Assembly: GCA_020426425.1 (NCBI GenBank)
Contig: JAGQQB010000016.1
Location: forward strand, 1-17,866
Length of the DNA: 17,866 bases
DNA from: Planctomycetaceae bacterium
GTDB lineage: Bacteria; Planctomycetota; Planctomycetia; Planctomycetales; Planctomycetaceae
Direction: 5' to 3'
The translations under genes were made by a program, and so were the position numbers. The notes under the pieces are model-generated. The model was given only the letters and a program-made list of their open reading frames with translations. It had not been told where the DNA came from and searched no databases. Below are positions 15,430 to 17,866 of the stretch, in pieces (position 1 is the stretch's first letter; every line of letters begins with the position of its first letter).

Positions 15430-16341
15430 ATGTCGTGGCACCTCGACAAGAACGCCCCTCTGCACGATCCGACCGCGCTGGCCAAGTTCGGTCGGCTCGA
15501 TGTCGTCGCCCGGCTGATCGTGGAAGGCTATATGATCGGGCAGCACAAAAGCCCGTTCAAAGGGTCCAGCGTCGAGTTCGTCGAACATCGCCAATACTAC
15601 CCGGGCGATGAGATTCGACACATTGACTGGCGGGCCTACGGCAAGACCGGTCGCTACTTCGTCAAGGAGTTTGAAGAAGAGACGAACCTGCGGGCGTATC
15701 TGGTGATGGACGCCTCCGGCAGCATGGCGTATCAGGGAAAGACGCTGTCGAAGTTTCATTACGGACGCCTGCTTGCCGCCGCGCTGGGTTACCTGCTCGT
15801 CTCGCAGCGTGACGCGGTCGGCCTGTCGATTTTCGACACCGAGATTCGCGAACGTCTCGAACCAGCCACCAGCCCGCGCCGGTTTCAGCAAATCGCTGAT
15901 GCTCTGGAGAAGACGAAGCCCGGCCAGGAAACGAGCCTGTCGAGCGTCTTTCTGAAACTGGTGCCAACGCTCAAACGCCGCAGTCTGGTGATCGTCGTCA
16001 GCGACTGCTTCGACAAGATTGAAGACCTCGCCGTGGTCCTGCAGCAGTTGCGGCATGCCCGGCACGAGGTGCTGCTGTTTCAGATCATTGCCCCGGAAGA
16101 AGAAGACTTCCCGTTCACCAAACCGACCCAGTTCCGCAGCCTGGAACTCGATTCGCACCGCATCTTGACCGATCCCCATCGCCTCAGACAGGCGTACCTG
16201 GAACAGTTCCACAAGTTCCAGCACGATCTGAAACAACTGACGGGCAACCTCGGGATCGACTACTGCAAGCTCTCCACGGAAGACCCCTACGACCTCGCCC
16301 TGGGAGCATTCCTCGACCAGCGTGCCCGCCGCACGAAGTAG
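15430..16341 (+). CDS. DUF58 (VWA-type) protein
   Basis: The 303-residue protein has the DUF58 core: GRLDVVARLIVEGYMIGQH (21-39), SPFKGSSVEFVEHRQYYPGD (41-60), EIRHIDWRAYGKTGRYFVKE (61-80), then a von Willebrand A-like domain with the metal site DASGSM at 94-99 (D-x-S-x-S) and VIVVSDCFD in the C-terminal half. No membrane segment is seen. DUF58 proteins usually work with a MoxR AAA+ ATPase as a chaperone pair in envelope or complex maturation; no moxR is in the window, since the upstream neighbour is the divergent kinase. The ATG at 15430 fits the family start, but no ribosome site is visible before it. It heads a rightward cluster of small gaps and overlaps. Confidence 0.88.
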   Translation: MSWHLDKNAPLHDPTALAKFGRLDVVARLIVEGYMIGQHKSPFKGSSVEFVEHRQYYPGDEIRHIDWRAYGKTGRYFVKEFEEETNLRAYLVMDASGSMAYQGKTLSKFHYGRLLAAALGYLLVSQRDAVGLSIFDTEIRERLEPATSPRRFQQIADALEKTKPGQETSLSSVFLKLVPTLKRRSLVIVVSDCFDKIEDLAVVLQQLRHARHEVLLFQIIAPEEEDFPFTKPTQFRSLELDSHRILTDPHRLRQAYLEQFHKFQHDLKQLTGNLGIDYCKLSTEDPYDLALGAFLDQRARRTK

Positions 16342-16380
16342 GAGGCGATCAGCCATTGGCTGTCAGCATACGATTCAACA

Positions 16381-16417
16381 CCTCAACGCCTCAACGAGGC
16401 CCGCAGGCCCCTCAACG
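16381..16417. repeat. Three copies of CCTCAACG
   Basis: The octamer CCTCAACG occurs in tandem at 16381-16388 and 16389-16396, and again at 16410-16417, just before the candidate small gene. It may be a chance low-complexity patch or a short regulatory repeat. Confidence 0.4.
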
Positions 16418-16420
16418 CTC

Positions 16421-16549
16421 ATGTCTCGCACGTCACGCAACGCCCCACGTAAGCCAGCCACGAAGTTGCCGCATTTGCGTAAGAAACTGCAAAAACAGCA
16501 GACAGCCCCGCCGCGACAGCGTCCTGCGAGCCGATCGAAACAGAAGTGA
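16421..16549 (+). CDS. Candidate small, strongly basic protein (42 residues)
   Basis: An ATG at 16421 opens a 42-codon frame encoding a Lys/Arg/Gln/Pro-rich peptide (for example HLRKKLQKQQ at 18-27) with no acidic residue. Its TGA overlaps the GTG start of the SGNH gene as GTGA, the arrangement used for translational coupling, and it lies in an 80-base-plus gap inside a same-strand cluster. Against it: no ribosome site precedes the ATG, the frame stays open back to 16322, and such a composition is common in chance frames. If real, it could bind nucleic acid or ribosomes, which is inference from charge alone. Confidence 0.35.
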   Translation: MSRTSRNAPRKPATKLPHLRKKLQKQQTAPPRQRPASRSKQK

Positions 16550-17619
16550 ACTCCCCCTCCCCATTGCCACGTTCGTCCCGACGTCGCTGGATCTTCCGGC
16601 TGATGTACGTCGGCTATCTGGTGGCCCTGACCGTCATCGCCTATCGCGCCTACCTATGGTGGATGTTCTCGGTTCCGCCAGCCGATCTCACCAATCACGT
16701 CGACCCGATTCGGACGTTCTATGGAGAGTTGTTTCGGCGCGGAATCGTCGATTCGGAAGCCAACTCGCTCGTCGGCGATGGACAACTGCCACCTCTTGAA
16801 ATCCTGCTGTTGGGCGGCTCCGTCGCCGAACAGGTAGCAACGAAACTTGAACAGGAGCTCACCTTACGTTGCCAGCGTCCCTGCCGCGTCCACAACGCCG
16901 CACTTTCTGCACACACCACGCAGGATAGCCTCAACAAGTTGCAGTACCTCACCGAGCAAGGGCGGATGTTCGATCTGATCGTCGTCTACCATGGCATCAA
17001 CGACATCCGCATGAACTGTGTTCCCGCCGAGTTGTTTCGCGACGACTATTCCCATTGCGGCTGGTATCGCAACATCCAGGAACTCAAACAGAACTCCAAT
17101 CTGTCGCTGCAACGAGTCGCGCGCGACGGTTGGGAGAATCTCATCGGACTCGGTGTCCCCGATCCCGACATGCTGGACTACGGCGCCGACATCAAGACCG
17201 GTCCCGCGTTTCGGCAGCATCTGGAAGCGATCGGGCGATTGGCCGATGCCCAGCACACGTCGTTCGTGCTCGCCACATTCGCCAGTCATTTCGCCCCTGG
17301 ATATACCCGAGCGGCCTACGAGGCGGGCGAACTGGACTATGCCGACGGGCAATACCAACTCGCGATTGAACTGTGGGGGCACCCCGAGAATGTGCGGCGC
17401 GGGCTTGAGATCCACAACGGGGAGATTCACGAACTCGCCGCCAGCCATCCTGAATGGCAATTGATCGATGTCGCGTCCGAGTTGCAAGATGTCGGTAACT
17501 TCTCTGATGTCTGCCATCTCTCCCCCGCCGGCATCGACCGCTTCGTCGCGTTTGTCGCTGATCAACTGCAACCGCTGCTGATCACCATGACGCACGACCC
17601 ACAGGACAACCAACACTGA
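16546..17619 (+). CDS. Membrane-anchored SGNH/GDSL-like hydrolase
   Basis: The 357-residue protein has a basic N-terminus (RSSRRRW), one membrane segment (about 17-42) and an extracytoplasmic SGNH domain. Block I is ILLLGGSVAEQ with the nucleophile S92 (GGS instead of GDS). Block II is RVHNAALSAHTTQDS with N117 in the usual Gly/Asn region. Block III is YHGINDIRM with N152. Block V is SDVCHLSPAGIDRF with the Asp/His pair D321 and H324. All catalytic elements are present, so an esterase or O-acyl transfer/removal activity on an envelope glycan or lipid is plausible; the substrate is unknown. The start is a GTG at 16546 overlapping the candidate small gene, and its TGA overlaps the ATG of the next gene (TGATG). 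This suggests coupled translation with the HEAGH metallopeptidase. Confidence 0.82.
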   Translation: MNSPSPLPRSSRRRWIFRLMYVGYLVALTVIAYRAYLWWMFSVPPADLTNHVDPIRTFYGELFRRGIVDSEANSLVGDGQLPPLEILLLGGSVAEQVATKLEQELTLRCQRPCRVHNAALSAHTTQDSLNKLQYLTEQGRMFDLIVVYHGINDIRMNCVPAELFRDDYSHCGWYRNIQELKQNSNLSLQRVARDGWENLIGLGVPDPDMLDYGADIKTGPAFRQHLEAIGRLADAQHTSFVLATFASHFAPGYTRAAYEAGELDYADGQYQLAIELWGHPENVRRGLEIHNGEIHELAASHPEWQLIDVASELQDVGNFSDVCHLSPAGIDRFVAFVADQLQPLLITMTHDPQDNQH

Positions 17620-17866
17620 TGGCCGAACTCGTCGCCTACCACGAAGCGGGTCACGCCTACGTCGCTCTGCAACTCGGCGCCAGGGTGCTGTCGCTGACGA
17701 TCGATCCTGACTGGGATGATGGCCCTCAGCGCTACGGCGACACCGAGATCGCCTGGGACACTGACGAGTTAACCGATGAAGAGTTTCGCCATCATTCCAT
17801 TCTCGTCGCCCTGGCGGGCCCAGTCGCGGAGATGATCCACACCGGCGATCCCTTCCACCCCGCCCT
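17619..17866 (+). CDS. M41 (FtsH peptidase)-like zinc metallopeptidase, 5' part
   Basis: The frame runs from an ATG at 17619 to the window edge (82 full codons). It opens with the zinc-binding motif in VAYHEAGHAYVALQLG (5-20; HEAGH at 8-12), then ARVLSLTIDP, a Gly/Asp-rich segment, and ILVALAGPVAEMIHTG (61-76), which matches the SLAGR.AE helix after the active site of FtsH-type M41 peptidases. No AAA+ domain can precede it, because the start directly abuts the SGNH stop (TGATG overlap), so it is a stand-alone peptidase domain, unlike FtsH. No signal peptide or membrane segment is seen, so it is probably cytoplasmic. The third zinc ligand lies beyond the window. Confidence 0.78.
   Translation, partial: MAELVAYHEAGHAYVALQLGARVLSLTIDPDWDDGPQRYGDTEIAWDTDELTDEEFRHHSILVALAGPVAEMIHTGDPFHPA

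Noticed and set aside
15406..16356. 316-codon open frame on the minus strand, longer than the gene opposite it
   Set aside because: It lies fully antisense to the DUF58 gene, whose family motifs are unmistakable. The translation has no domain and arises from the codon bias of the real frame.
16864..17616. 250-codon minus-strand frame
   Set aside because: Antisense shadow of the SGNH hydrolase, which has all catalytic blocks.

Overview
The window (17,866 bases) reads as chromosomal DNA of a planctomycete. The signs are a PSCyt1/DUF1549/DUF1553 protein with a CxxCH haem site, a DUF1080 protein, a Tat-exported Gfo/Idh/MocA oxidoreductase, a DUF58 protein, and a density of secreted and membrane proteins typical of Planctomycetia. 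The assignment rests on these families; I could not run a search. There is no CRISPR array, transposase, integrase or phage gene.

Layout. (1) 1-342 (-): 5' part of a one-pass membrane protein, possibly Coa1-like. (2) 681-3114 (+): a tight cluster of a DUF374 acyltransferase, a family 2 glycosyltransferase and a HisA/HisF-related TIM barrel. (3) 3260-4282 (+): an exported HtrA-like protein with a PDZ domain nested inside a catalytically altered trypsin fold. It converges on (4) 5570-4300 (-): an NfeD protein followed by a membrane-anchored peroxiredoxin-fold protein with no cysteine. (5) 8943-5842 (-): a large PSCyt1/PSD1 protein. (6) 11350-9069 (-): an exported DUF1080 protein, then an exported protein with two carpet-like beta repeats and a Gly-rich hydrophobic tail, ending at a clear hairpin at 9012-9035. 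(7) 11928-12001 (+): tRNA-Arg(UCG), after about 580 bases with no convincing gene. (8) 13461-12160 (-): Gfo/Idh/MocA oxidoreductase. (9) 15371-13531 (-): a PhoR-like histidine kinase and, two bases later, a receiver-like protein whose phosphoacceptor aspartate is glutamate. (10) 15430-17866 (+), divergent from the kinase: a DUF58 protein, a candidate small basic protein, an anchored SGNH hydrolase and the start of an M41-like HEAGH metallopeptidase, the last three joined by start/stop overlaps.

How the genes may work together (inference). The lipid acyltransferase and glycosyltransferase suggest envelope lipid or glycolipid synthesis. DUF1080 and Gfo/Idh/MocA proteins are known to act in 3-keto-glycoside chemistry, so these two may serve one sugar pathway although a tRNA separates them. 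The kinase and glutamate-bearing receiver look like a signalling pair that does not use ordinary phosphotransfer. I see no complete new defence or mobile system. The best candidates for undescribed biology are the nested-PDZ pseudo-protease, the kinase/pseudo-receiver pair, the cysteine-free peroxiredoxin-like protein and the SGNH/HEAGH pair.
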